From: Bradyrhizobium sp. RP6
Lineage (GTDB): Bacteria > Pseudomonadota > Alphaproteobacteria > Rhizobiales > Xanthobacteraceae
NCBI RefSeq assembly: GCF_003837805.1
Contig: NZ_RQIT01000011.1
Coordinates: forward strand, 1-64,000
Length of the DNA stretch: 64,000 nt
Direction: 5' to 3'
Below are positions 25,973-34,233 of the stretch, one piece after another. The first letter of the stretch is position 1. Every line of letters starts with the position of its first letter. Both the position numbers and the translations under genes were made by a program. A model generated the notes under the pieces. That model searched no databases. It saw only the letters and a program-made list of their open reading frames with translations, and had not been told where the DNA came from.

Positions 25973-26046
25973 TCCTGCGATCAGCTCGCCGAGCTGGCCA
26001 ATGAAGCATTTGGGAGGCGCACCAATCAGGAAAGGCAGGGCGCAGA

Positions 26047-27180
26047 GTGAGATCGATCGCGACCATACCGCCGGCTTTGATGAAACGGGATCTTCGGATC
26101 GACCTCTTCCGCGGCCTTTCCTTGTGGTGGATCTACATCAATCACATTCCGGAAAGCTATCTGAACAGGTTCACGCCCAAGAATTTCGGCTTCAGCGACG
26201 CGGCGGAGATTCTCGTATTTCTGTCGGGCCTTGCGTCCGGTATCGTCTACGGCGACCTGCTGCGTCGGTCCGGCTTTGCGGCCGCGAGCTTACGCATGTT
26301 GCGGCGTTCGTTCGAAATCTATGTCGCGCAGATCATGACGGTCGTGCTGTTGCTGGCCGAAGTGTCGTTTGTCGCGGCATGGCAGCCCGGCATGTTCGAT
26401 CACGCCAATTTGGCCATCCTGCTGCAAGAGCCCGCGGAAACACTGCTTCAGGTGGCGCTGCTGCGCTATTCTCCGGTCAATCTCGACCCTCTGCTGCTGA
26501 TGGTCATACTGCATTTCGCGCTCGTCCTCATCCTGCCGTTGACGATAGGCGCCTGGCCGCTGGCCCTGACCGGGTCCGTCGCTCTCTACGTTCTCGCCCA
26601 TCAGTTTGACTGGTACATCCCGGCCTATCCGAGGGGGCAACTCTATTTCAATCCGCTGAACTGGCAGTTGCTGTTCGTGATCGGCATCTGGTGGGGGGCA
26701 AACCGCGGCGACTGGCAGCTTGCCGTTCTCAACTCCCGGGCTCTTGCCGCTCTGGCGGCGGGCTACCTGCTGTTCTCGTTCGTGATCACCCTGGGCTGGC
26801 AGATCCACGCGATCGAAGCCTACGTGCCGGGATGGCTGTCGCGTCTGATTTATCCCGTCGACAAGACCAATCTCGACATCTTGCGATTGTTGCATTTTGC
26901 CGCGCTCGCGCTGCTCTGCTGGCGCTTTCTTCCGAGCAATGCCAGCATCCTGAAAGCCAGGGCGCTGCTGCCGCTGATACGGTGCGGCGAATATTCACTG
27001 GCGGTCTACTGCGCGAGCGTCCTGTTGTCCTTTGCGGCTCATGCCCTGCTCAGCCTGGGCTCGAGCAGCCTGGCATCGCAGACGCTGCTCACTCTCTTGG
27101 GGCTCATCCTGATGAGCGCCCTGGCGATATCGCTCGCCGCAATCGATCGTGGCGTGTTTCCTGATCTCCGGCCGTTGTAA
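26047..27180 (+). CDS. OpgC-family membrane acyltransferase
   Basis: The 377-aa protein has about ten hydrophobic helices. It starts with RDLRIDLFRGLSLWWIYINH and KNFGFSDAAEILVFLSGLA, the signature of OpgC, which succinylates osmoregulated periplasmic glucans. It is an inner-membrane protein that acts on a periplasmic or membrane-linked glycan. I chose the GTG at 26047, although MKRDLRIDLF at 26080 is a possible start. It lies 74 nt after the methyltransferase gene and 27 nt before the ABC ATPase gene on the same strand. No glucan synthase (opgGH or ndvB-like) is in view, so the acceptor may be different. Confidence 0.82.
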   Translation: MRSIATIPPALMKRDLRIDLFRGLSLWWIYINHIPESYLNRFTPKNFGFSDAAEILVFLSGLASGIVYGDLLRRSGFAAASLRMLRRSFEIYVAQIMTVVLLLAEVSFVAAWQPGMFDHANLAILLQEPAETLLQVALLRYSPVNLDPLLLMVILHFALVLILPLTIGAWPLALTGSVALYVLAHQFDWYIPAYPRGQLYFNPLNWQLLFVIGIWWGANRGDWQLAVLNSRALAALAAGYLLFSFVITLGWQIHAIEAYVPGWLSRLIYPVDKTNLDILRLLHFAALALLCWRFLPSNASILKARALLPLIRCGEYSLAVYCASVLLSFAAHALLSLGSSSLASQTLLTLLGLILMSALAISLAAIDRGVFPDLRPL

Positions 27181-27207
27181 CCTGAACACGAATGCGCAGG
27201 CACTTCG

Positions 27208-27915
27208 ATGAGCGAGCCTGTCTTCACCGCCAAGGCGCTGACCAAGACCTACGTCGCAGGCGAGGTGATGGTGCATGCGCTCAGAAACGTCGATCTGGAG
27301 ATCGCCGAGAAGGAGGTGGTCGTGCTGCTCGGCCCGTCCGGCAGCGGCAAGACGACATTGCTCAACATCATGGGCGGTCTCGACCGGCCGACCAGCGGCA
27401 GGCTCTACTTCCGCGATCTCGACCTGACCGATCTTCAGGACCGTGAGCTGACGAAGTATCGCCGCGACCATGTCGGCTTCGTCTTTCAGTTCTACAATCT
27501 GGTGCCGAGCCTCACCGCGTATGAAAACGTCGCGCTGGTCACCGAGGTCGCCAGAAGCCCGATGCGGCCCGCCGAGGCGCTCGCGCTGGTCGGGCTGGAG
27601 GAGCGGATGCATCATTTCCCCGCCCAGCTCTCCGGTGGCGAGCAGCAGCGCGTCGCCATTGCCCGCGCGATCGCGAAGCGCCCGGCGGTGCTGCTCTGCG
27701 ACGAGCCGACCGGCGCGCTGGACTCGAAGACCGGCATTCGCGTCATCGATGCGCTGCTTGGCGTCAACCGGCAGCTCGGAACCACCACGCTCATCATCAC
27801 CCACAATGCCAGCATCCAGGAGGTCGCCGACAGGGTGCTGTTCTTCGCCGACGGACGAATCTCCCGGATCCAGCGCAATGAGACCCGGCGGGATGCCGCC
27901 GAGCTCACCTGGTGA
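27208..27915 (+). CDS. ABC transporter ATP-binding protein (LolD/MacB/DevA type)
   Basis: The 235-aa ATPase has Walker A GPSGSGKTTLLN, signature LSGGEQQRVAIARAIA and Walker B VLLCDEPTGALDSKTG, typical of the LolD/MacB mechanotransmission group. It pairs with the FtsX permease encoded next (GTGA overlap at 27912) and the HlyD-type adaptor after that. This arrangement (DevBCA-like) exports lipids, glycolipids or peptides across the envelope. Transport direction and substrate cannot be read from the sequence. Confidence 0.93.
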   Translation: MSEPVFTAKALTKTYVAGEVMVHALRNVDLEIAEKEVVVLLGPSGSGKTTLLNIMGGLDRPTSGRLYFRDLDLTDLQDRELTKYRRDHVGFVFQFYNLVPSLTAYENVALVTEVARSPMRPAEALALVGLEERMHHFPAQLSGGEQQRVAIARAIAKRPAVLLCDEPTGALDSKTGIRVIDALLGVNRQLGTTTLIITHNASIQEVADRVLFFADGRISRIQRNETRRDAAELTW

Positions 27916-30284
27916 CGGCCATGAGGGCGCTCGACATCAAGCTGCTTCGCGACGTCAGGCGGCTCTGGGCGCAGGTCCTCGCCGTCGCGCTGGTGGTCGG
28001 AGGCGGCGTTGCAACGCTGGTGCTCGCGGTCGGTTCGCATCGATCGCTCGAGGAGACGCGGATCGCCTATTACGAACGCTACGGCTTCGGCGACGTGTTT
28101 GCGCAGGCCAAGCGCGCACCCAAGGCGCTCGCCGGCAGGATCGGCGAGATCCCCGGCGTCGCCGCCGTCGACACCCGCATCGCCAAGCCCGCGCTGCTCG
28201 ACATTCCCGGCTTTTCCGCGCCCGCCAGCGCGCACTTCGTTTCGCTGCCGGACTACGGCGAGCCGCGTCTCAATCGGCTCTATATGCGCTCCGGGCGCCT
28301 GCCGGAGCCCGGGCGTTCCGAAGAAGTCGTCGTCAACGAGCCGTTCGCCCGCGCCCACGGCTTCTCGGAAGGGGCGCGGTTCTCGGCGATCCTGAACGGC
28401 AGGAAGCGCGAGCTCGTCATCGTCGGCACGGCGCTGTCACCCGAGTTCGTCTTCACCGTCGGCCCGGGGGACCTGATGCCGGACGATCGCCGTTACGCCA
28501 TCGTCTGGATGTCGGAAAAAGCGCTCGCCGGCGTCTACGATCTCGATGGCGCCTTCTCGGCGGTATCGGTCAAGCTGCAGCCCGGCGCGTCGGAGCGCGA
28601 GGTGATCGCGCGGCTCGACGCGTTGCTCGATCCGTATGGCGGCCAGGCGGCCCATGGGCGGAAGGACCAGACCTCGCACGCCTGGCTCGATCATGAGCTC
28701 GACATGCTCGACAACATGAGCCGCACCTTGCCGCCGATCTTTCTGCTGGTGGCCGCGTTCCTGGTCAATCTCACCTTGACCCGGATGGTCGCGCTGGAGC
28801 GCGAGCAGATCGGCCTGTTCAAGGCGCTGGGCTATTCCGACGGCGGCGTCATGCTGCAATATCTGAAGTTCGTGGCCCTGATCGTCGCGATCGGAATCGT
28901 CCTCGGCGGCATTGCCGGGACCTGGCTCGGATTGCGCGTCACGGCTCTGTTCGGCGACTTCTTCCATTTCCCGTTCCTGGTGTTCGCGAAGGCGCCGGAC
29001 CTGTACGTCACCGCGGGCGCGCTCAGCGCGGCGGCCGCCGCCATCGGTGCGCTGCGGGCGCTGCGCGAGGTGGTGAAGCTGCCGCCGGCCGTCGCCATGC
29101 AGCCGCCGGCCCCGCCGGTCTATCGCCGACTGCTGCCGGCAAGCATCCAACTCGATCAGTTCGTGTCGCAGCCAACGCTCATGATGATCCGCAACATTGC
29201 CCGGCACCCCGTCCGCGCCGCATTCACCGCGTTCGGCATGGCGTCCGCCACGGCGATCCTGGTCGTGTCGCTGTTCACGCGCGACTCGATGGAACACCTG
29301 ATCGACGTGACTTATTTTCTCGCCGATCGGCAGGACGCAACCATCGGCTTCGCCGAGAAGCGGGTCGCGAACGTGGTGGAGCAGGTGCGCCGGCTTCCGG
29401 GCGTTCTCGCCGCAGAGCCGTTCCGCGAGGTGCCGGTCCGCATTCGCCACGGCAACGTCGAACGGCGGATCGCCATCAGCGGCAGGCCCACCGACGCCGA
29501 TCTCAGGCGCATCATCGACGCTGACCTCCGGCCGGTCGCGCTGCCGCAGACGGGCCTCGCGATCTCCGGCATGCTCGCTCATATCCTCCACGTCGGGCCC
29601 GGCGACACCGTCGAGCTCGATCTGCTGGAGGGCGCCCGCCGCACCGTGACGATGCCGGTCGTGGCCACCGTCGAGGATTATTTCGGCATCAGGGGGATGA
29701 TGGACATCGAGGCGCTTCGCAGGCTGATGCGCGAGGCGCCCGCCGTGAACAGCGCGAATCTCAGCCTCGACGGCAACCGGGCGGAGGATTTCTACGCGGC
29801 GGTGAAGTCGATGCCGACGGTTGGCGGCGTGGCGCTGCAGCGCGCGTCGCTGGCGAACTTCCGCAAGACGGTCGCGCTGCTCGTCACCACGATGGCGAGC
29901 ATCTACACCGGGCTCGCGGCCGTGATCGCGTTCGGCGTGGTCTACAACAACGCCCGGATCTCGCTGTCCGAGCGGGCGCGGGAGCTGGCGAGCCTGCGCG
30001 TGCTCGGCTTCACGCGCGGCGAGGTGCTGCGCATCCTCCTCCTGGAACTCGCCATCCTCACCGCGATCGCCCAGCCGCCCGGCTGGCTGATGGGTTATGG
30101 GCTTGCATGGGTGATGAAGACGAATCTGGCCGGCGAATTGATGCGCGTCCGCCTCGTCGTCGAGCATTCCACCTATGTCATCGCGACCTCCGTCGTGGTG
30201 CTGGCGGCCATCGCCTCCGCGGCGGTCATCCGCGAACGAATCGACAAGCTGGACCTGGTCGCGGTCCTCAAGACGCGAGACTAG
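27912..30284 (+). CDS. FtsX-type ABC exporter permease
   Basis: The 790-aa protein has an N-terminal helix, a first periplasmic domain, and FtsX cores at about residues 270-390 and 660-780. A second periplasmic domain lies between them. This two-core layout is that of large DUF214/LolCDE-like permeases. The C-terminal core has RARELASLRVLGFTRGEVLRI, the coupling segment for the ATPase. The GTG start overlaps the ATPase stop; an ATG at 27921 is possible. It likely extrudes a lipid-like substrate to the adaptor encoded downstream. Confidence 0.9.
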   Translation: MTAMRALDIKLLRDVRRLWAQVLAVALVVGGGVATLVLAVGSHRSLEETRIAYYERYGFGDVFAQAKRAPKALAGRIGEIPGVAAVDTRIAKPALLDIPGFSAPASAHFVSLPDYGEPRLNRLYMRSGRLPEPGRSEEVVVNEPFARAHGFSEGARFSAILNGRKRELVIVGTALSPEFVFTVGPGDLMPDDRRYAIVWMSEKALAGVYDLDGAFSAVSVKLQPGASEREVIARLDALLDPYGGQAAHGRKDQTSHAWLDHELDMLDNMSRTLPPIFLLVAAFLVNLTLTRMVALEREQIGLFKALGYSDGGVMLQYLKFVALIVAIGIVLGGIAGTWLGLRVTALFGDFFHFPFLVFAKAPDLYVTAGALSAAAAAIGALRALREVVKLPPAVAMQPPAPPVYRRLLPASIQLDQFVSQPTLMMIRNIARHPVRAAFTAFGMASATAILVVSLFTRDSMEHLIDVTYFLADRQDATIGFAEKRVANVVEQVRRLPGVLAAEPFREVPVRIRHGNVERRIAISGRPTDADLRRIIDADLRPVALPQTGLAISGMLAHILHVGPGDTVELDLLEGARRTVTMPVVATVEDYFGIRGMMDIEALRRLMREAPAVNSANLSLDGNRAEDFYAAVKSMPTVGGVALQRASLANFRKTVALLVTTMASIYTGLAAVIAFGVVYNNARISLSERARELASLRVLGFTRGEVLRILLLELAILTAIAQPPGWLMGYGLAWVMKTNLAGELMRVRLVVEHSTYVIATSVVVLAAIASAAVIRERIDKLDLVAVLKTRD

Positions 30285-30286
30285 CC

Positions 30287-31525
30287 ATGCCCGCCAACTG
30301 GACCAAACGTATCATCGGCGCCGCGCTTCTGGCCGCGATTGCAGGAGGGCTGGCCTGGTTCGCCTGGCCGCGGCCGGTCCTGGTCGATCTCGCGACCGTG
30401 GCGAAGGGACCGATCGAGGTCACGGCTGACGACGATGGCAAGACACGCGTGCGCCACGTCTACACCGTCTCGGCGCCGATCGCAGGAAAGATCCTCAGGA
30501 TCTCGCATCCGCTCGGCGAGCGCGGACCTTCGCTCCATGTCGGCGACGAGGTGATCGCCAATCAGACCGTCGTCGCGTTGATGCAGCCGGCGCTGCCGGG
30601 CTTCATCGATGTGCGCTCGCGCGACCAGCTCCAGGCCGAGGTCCTGGCTGCGGATGCATCCATTCTGCAGCAGGAAGCCGAGGTGAAGCGGATCGAAGCC
30701 GCGCTGGATTTTGCCAGGACCGAATTCCAGCGGGCGCAGACCTTGTTGCGCACCCAGTCCGTTTCCGCCCAGGCCCACGACAAGGCGAAATTCGAGGTCG
30801 CCACCAGCGAGGCCGCCCTGGCGAGCGCCAAGGCCCAGGTCGAGATGCGTCGCGCGGTCCGCACGAGTCTTGCGGCGCGGTTGATGGATCCGGCCAACGC
30901 CGCGCCATCGGCGGAGCCGATGTGCTGCATCCGTGTGCTGGCGCCTGCGAGCGGACGGGTGCTGAAGATCATCCAGGACAGCGAGACCACGGTCCTGCCG
31001 GGAACGCCGCTGGTTGATATCGGCAACCCGCTCGATCTCGAGGTCGTCGCCGACCTGCTCTCGACCGACGCCGTCCAGATCAAGGTCGGTGCGCCGGTGC
31101 GGATCGACGGCTGGGGCGGACCGTCCATCAGGGGAAAGGTGGTCCGTGTGGATCCCGCCGGTTTCCTCAAGGTCTCCGCACTCGGCATCGAGGAGCAGCG
31201 CGTCCGGGTCACCATCGATTTCGCCGACCCGCCCGAGACATGGGCCTCGCTCGGACACGATTATCGCGTCATCGTCCACGTGACGATCTGGAGCGCTCCG
31301 GACGCTCTGACCGTGCCGGTGAGTGCCCTGTTCCGGAGAGGCGATCAGTGGGCCGTCTTCGTCAACGACAACGGCCGCGCCAGGACGGCACTCGTCCAGA
31401 TCGGCCACCGCAGCAGCCGGGTGGCCGAAGTTGTCGCGGGACTCGCCGCGGGCGACCGCGTCGTGCTGCACCCGAGCGACCGGATCGCCGACGGGGTCAG
31501 GATCGCGCAAAGAGGAGCCGAGTAG
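30287..31525 (+). CDS. HlyD-family periplasmic adaptor
   Basis: The 412-aa protein has one N-terminal transmembrane anchor (about residues 7-25). A lipoyl/barrel-sandwich segment follows. A coiled-coil hairpin rich in Ala/Glu/Gln (about residues 110-190) should reach toward an outer-membrane channel. Beta-barrel and membrane-proximal domains follow. It starts 2 nt after the permease stop, completing an ATPase-permease-adaptor set. A pair of adjacent cysteines (MCCIRVLAPASG) in the second lipoyl half is unusual. No TolC-like gene is in view. Confidence 0.9.
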   Translation: MPANWTKRIIGAALLAAIAGGLAWFAWPRPVLVDLATVAKGPIEVTADDDGKTRVRHVYTVSAPIAGKILRISHPLGERGPSLHVGDEVIANQTVVALMQPALPGFIDVRSRDQLQAEVLAADASILQQEAEVKRIEAALDFARTEFQRAQTLLRTQSVSAQAHDKAKFEVATSEAALASAKAQVEMRRAVRTSLAARLMDPANAAPSAEPMCCIRVLAPASGRVLKIIQDSETTVLPGTPLVDIGNPLDLEVVADLLSTDAVQIKVGAPVRIDGWGGPSIRGKVVRVDPAGFLKVSALGIEEQRVRVTIDFADPPETWASLGHDYRVIVHVTIWSAPDALTVPVSALFRRGDQWAVFVNDNGRARTALVQIGHRSSRVAEVVAGLAAGDRVVLHPSDRIADGVRIAQRGAE

Positions 31526-31560
31526 AGGCGCGTGATGGCGCGCCGACCCAATTGCTGGCG

Positions 31561-32781
31561 TCAGGCCGCGGCGCGGCCCAAACCGAGCGATGACCGGCGC
31601 CGCGTCGGAAAACTCAGCGCCACCGCGACGGCGGCGAGCCCGATCGCGAACGAGCCGGCGTGCAGCCATGTGTAGCGCTGGAAATTGTCGAACACGAGCC
31701 CGCCGGCCCAGGGACCGAGCGCCATGCCGAGGCTGGCGAAGGCCGACACGGCGCCGAACACGGTGCCCATGATGCGCGCGCCGAAGAATTCGCGCACCAG
31801 CACCGCATAGAGCGGCATCACCCCGCCATAGGCGAGGCCGAACACCACCGAGAGCGCGTAGAATTCGCCGAGTTGCGCCACCGCAAGATAGGTCGCGATG
31901 CACATCGCCTGCACGAACAACCCGCCGACCAGCACCGGCTTTGCACCGATGCGATCGGCCAGTGCGCCCAGCAGCAGGCGTCCGCCGAGGCCGGAGACGC
32001 CGGCGACGCTATAGACCGTCACCGCCGTGAGCGGCGCGATGCCGCACACCATTGCGTAGGACACCATGTGGAAGATCGGGCCGGAATGCGCCGCACAGCA
32101 GGCGAAATGCGCGGCCGCAAGCGCGACGAACTGCGGCGTGCGCAGCGCCTGCGCCGCTGTGAGGTCGATCCCCGGCGCCGCGTCCGCCGTCGCAGGACCG
32201 GCAGATGCCGGCGCCGGACGCACCAGGAAGCAGGCTGGGATCAGCAGCGCCCACGAAGCGATGCCGATCATCAGCATCGCGGTGCGCCAGTCATAGGTCG
32301 TGATCAGCCAGCTCGCGGTCGGCGCGATCGTCACCGGCGAGACGCCCATGCCGGCGGAGACCAGCGCCACCGCAAGGCTGCGGTTCTTCTCGATCCAGGC
32401 GCTCGCGAGCGCCATCATCGGCGCGTAGAAGCTGCCGGCGGCGATCCCGATCAGCACACCGAAGCAAAGCTGGAACTGCCACAGGCTTGTTGCCTGGCTC
32501 GCGGTGACGAGGCCGAGCCCCAGCAGAACGCTGCCTGCGAGAACCACGATGCGGGTGCCGAACCGATCCGACAGCGTGCCCCACAGGAACGCGGCAAATC
32601 CCATGCAGAGGAAATCCAGCGTCGCCGCCGCCGACACGCCTGCGCGCGACCAGCCCATCGCTTCCGAGATCGGCTGCAGGAACACCGCCAGCGACAGCAT
32701 CGTGCCGAACCCGACGCAAGTCATCAGCGCGCCCGCGGCGACAACGACCCAGCCATAGTCGAAGCGTGACGGTTTGATCAT
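31561..32781 (-). CDS. MFS transporter, OFA-like
   Basis: The 406-aa inner-membrane protein has about twelve helices. It has the motif-A-like loop LWGTLSDRFGTRIVVLAG between helices 2 and 3 and a related loop LLGALADRIGAKPVL in the second half. The closest look is the oxalate:formate antiporter/monocarboxylate group. The ATG at 32781 has GAGGA 5-6 nt upstream; the longer frame to 32892 has no support. It is convergent with the adaptor gene and divergent from the GNAT pseudogene. The substrate is unknown. Confidence 0.87.
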   Translation of the reverse strand: MIKPSRFDYGWVVVAAGALMTCVGFGTMLSLAVFLQPISEAMGWSRAGVSAAATLDFLCMGFAAFLWGTLSDRFGTRIVVLAGSVLLGLGLVTASQATSLWQFQLCFGVLIGIAAGSFYAPMMALASAWIEKNRSLAVALVSAGMGVSPVTIAPTASWLITTYDWRTAMLMIGIASWALLIPACFLVRPAPASAGPATADAAPGIDLTAAQALRTPQFVALAAAHFACCAAHSGPIFHMVSYAMVCGIAPLTAVTVYSVAGVSGLGGRLLLGALADRIGAKPVLVGGLFVQAMCIATYLAVAQLGEFYALSVVFGLAYGGVMPLYAVLVREFFGARIMGTVFGAVSAFASLGMALGPWAGGLVFDNFQRYTWLHAGSFAIGLAAVAVALSFPTRRRSSLGLGRAAA

Positions 32782-32942
32782 GCGTTTCCTCGCGCTGTTG
32801 GTTTTGTTGGTGATGCGCGCGGGGGATGGTGGCCTATCGGGCCGCGAAGGGCAAGGCGCGCGGAGCGTTTGTACGTCGCCTCGCGAGAACAATTGCCGGT
32901 TTCTGATATTATCGCCAGCGACGCGATCCTTGGGGCCAGTAG

Positions 32943-33366
32943 ATGACCGAAGCCATCATCCGCGCTGCCGTCGAACATGATCTGCCCGAGGTGTTGAGCC
33001 TCTACCGGCACCTGCATCCGCACGATCCTGCGTTGGAGAGGGCCGATGCCCAGCGGGTCTGGTCGCACTTGCTAGCATCCGGCTTCACGACGGTGATCGT
33101 GGCGCAGGCAGCGGAACTGCTGGTCGCTTCTGTCGCGAGGCGGCCGGCCGTACGGAGTGATCGAGAACGTCGTCACCCATGCCGACTACCGTCGCCACGG
33201 GCTTGGCCGACGGGTTCTTGCGCGTGCCCTGGAAATCGGCTGGCAGGCCGATTGCTACAAGGTTCTATTGGCGACGGGCTCGAAACGAGAAAGCACGCTC
33301 CGCTTCTACGAGGGAGCAGGCTTTGAGCGGGGAGGCAAGACTTACTTCGAAGTCCGCTGCCCGTAG
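32943..33366 (+). pseudogene. GNAT acetyltransferase with internal deletion and frameshift
   Basis: The first part, from the ATG at 32943, reads like a GNAT N-terminus (AAVEHDLPEVLSLYRHLHPH, VIVAQAAELLVAS) up to about 33131. The reading frame then moves by +1. The second part continues SRGGRPYGVIENVVTHADYR and HGLGRRVLARAL to the stop at 33366, covering the acetyl-CoA loop and C-terminus (STLRFYEGAGFERGGKTYF). Complete relatives have about ten residues between these parts. A net loss of about 26 nt (2 modulo 3) would explain both the gap and the frameshift. The enzyme should be inactive. Confidence 0.82.
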
Positions 33367-33586
33367 CGTCTGATCGTCCGCTTGGGCGATGGGTTTCCGC
33401 AAGAGCTCATCTCTCCTCCGAGCTATTCCAGCCGCAATTTTTTCTGAATATTGACGGCTGGACCATGTCGGCACGGACGGGTCCTGCCCGTCCTTGGTTG
33501 GAGACATCCCGGAAGGGCCGCTGAAGGCCCCGTCGGGAAGCTATGTCATCCCCTCGACTCTCTGAAATCGAACTGGAGCAATGCCC

Positions 33587-33997
33587 ATGAGGATCACTGT
33601 CGAAACCACCGTCGCAGCCCCCATCGATCGGGTCTGGCACGCCTATACGACGCCCGCCGACATCGTGAAGTGGAATGCGGCGTCCGACGACTGGCATACG
33701 ACCAGGGCGACGGTCGACCTGCGGGAAGGCGGCGCTTTCTCGTCCCGGATGGAAGCCAAGGACGGCAGCATGGGCTTCGACTTCGCCGGCACCTACACGA
33801 AAATCGTCGAACACAAGCGGATCGAATACGCGTTCGGCGATCGGAAGGCCGAGGTCGAGTTCGTACCCGGCCCGAACGGCGTTGTCGTCCGCGTCGTCTT
33901 CGACGCCGAAACCACGCACTCGGTCGAGCAGCAGCAGGGCGGCTGGCAGGCGATCCTCGACAATTTTGCGCGATACGTCGAGGCGAAGAAGGTGTGA
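33587..33997 (+). CDS. SRPBCC/AHSA1-family protein
   Basis: This 136-aa protein fits the Bet v1-like lipid/ligand-binding fold. The family hallmarks are ETTVAAPIDRVWHAYTTPAD near the N-terminus, WNAASDDWHTTRATVDLREG, and the C-terminal helix QGGWQAILDNFARYVEA. Such proteins bind hydrophobic ligands or act with ArsR regulators, and many have no known ligand. The ATG at 33587 has GGAG 8 nt upstream; 33581 is too close to it. No partner gene is adjacent apart from the GNAT pseudogene. Confidence 0.88.
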   Translation: MRITVETTVAAPIDRVWHAYTTPADIVKWNAASDDWHTTRATVDLREGGAFSSRMEAKDGSMGFDFAGTYTKIVEHKRIEYAFGDRKAEVEFVPGPNGVVVRVVFDAETTHSVEQQQGGWQAILDNFARYVEAKKV

Positions 33998-34130
33998 TCG
34001 TTCAGGAAGCGGACTGTTGACGGAATGCCTGCATCACGCACCCTGAGATGATGCCACCATACCCCTGTTTTGCCCGACGGGTCAAGCCGACTTCGTAAAA
34101 TCGGAAAAACGCAATGCCGCCAACGGGGCG

Positions 34131-34156
34131 GCTACTGTGCATGGGGTTGTTTTCGC
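34131..34156 (+). repeat. 26-nt repeat, copy 1, followed by T-run and hairpin
   Basis: The core includes CTACTGTGCATGGGGTTGTT and is identical to 60081-60106. A T-rich stretch and the perfect hairpin GGCGCT-GGAG-AGCGCC at 34171-34186 follow. The copy lies between the SRPBCC gene and the end of lepA. It could be part of a small RNA or a dispersed repeat family. Confidence 0.8.
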
Positions 34157-34233
34157 ACTTTTTTGTTTGCGGCGCTGGAGAGCGCCCTGTTTGCCGGCCC
34201 CGGAGACCGGGCCGGCCCGTCCCGAGCGTCGCC

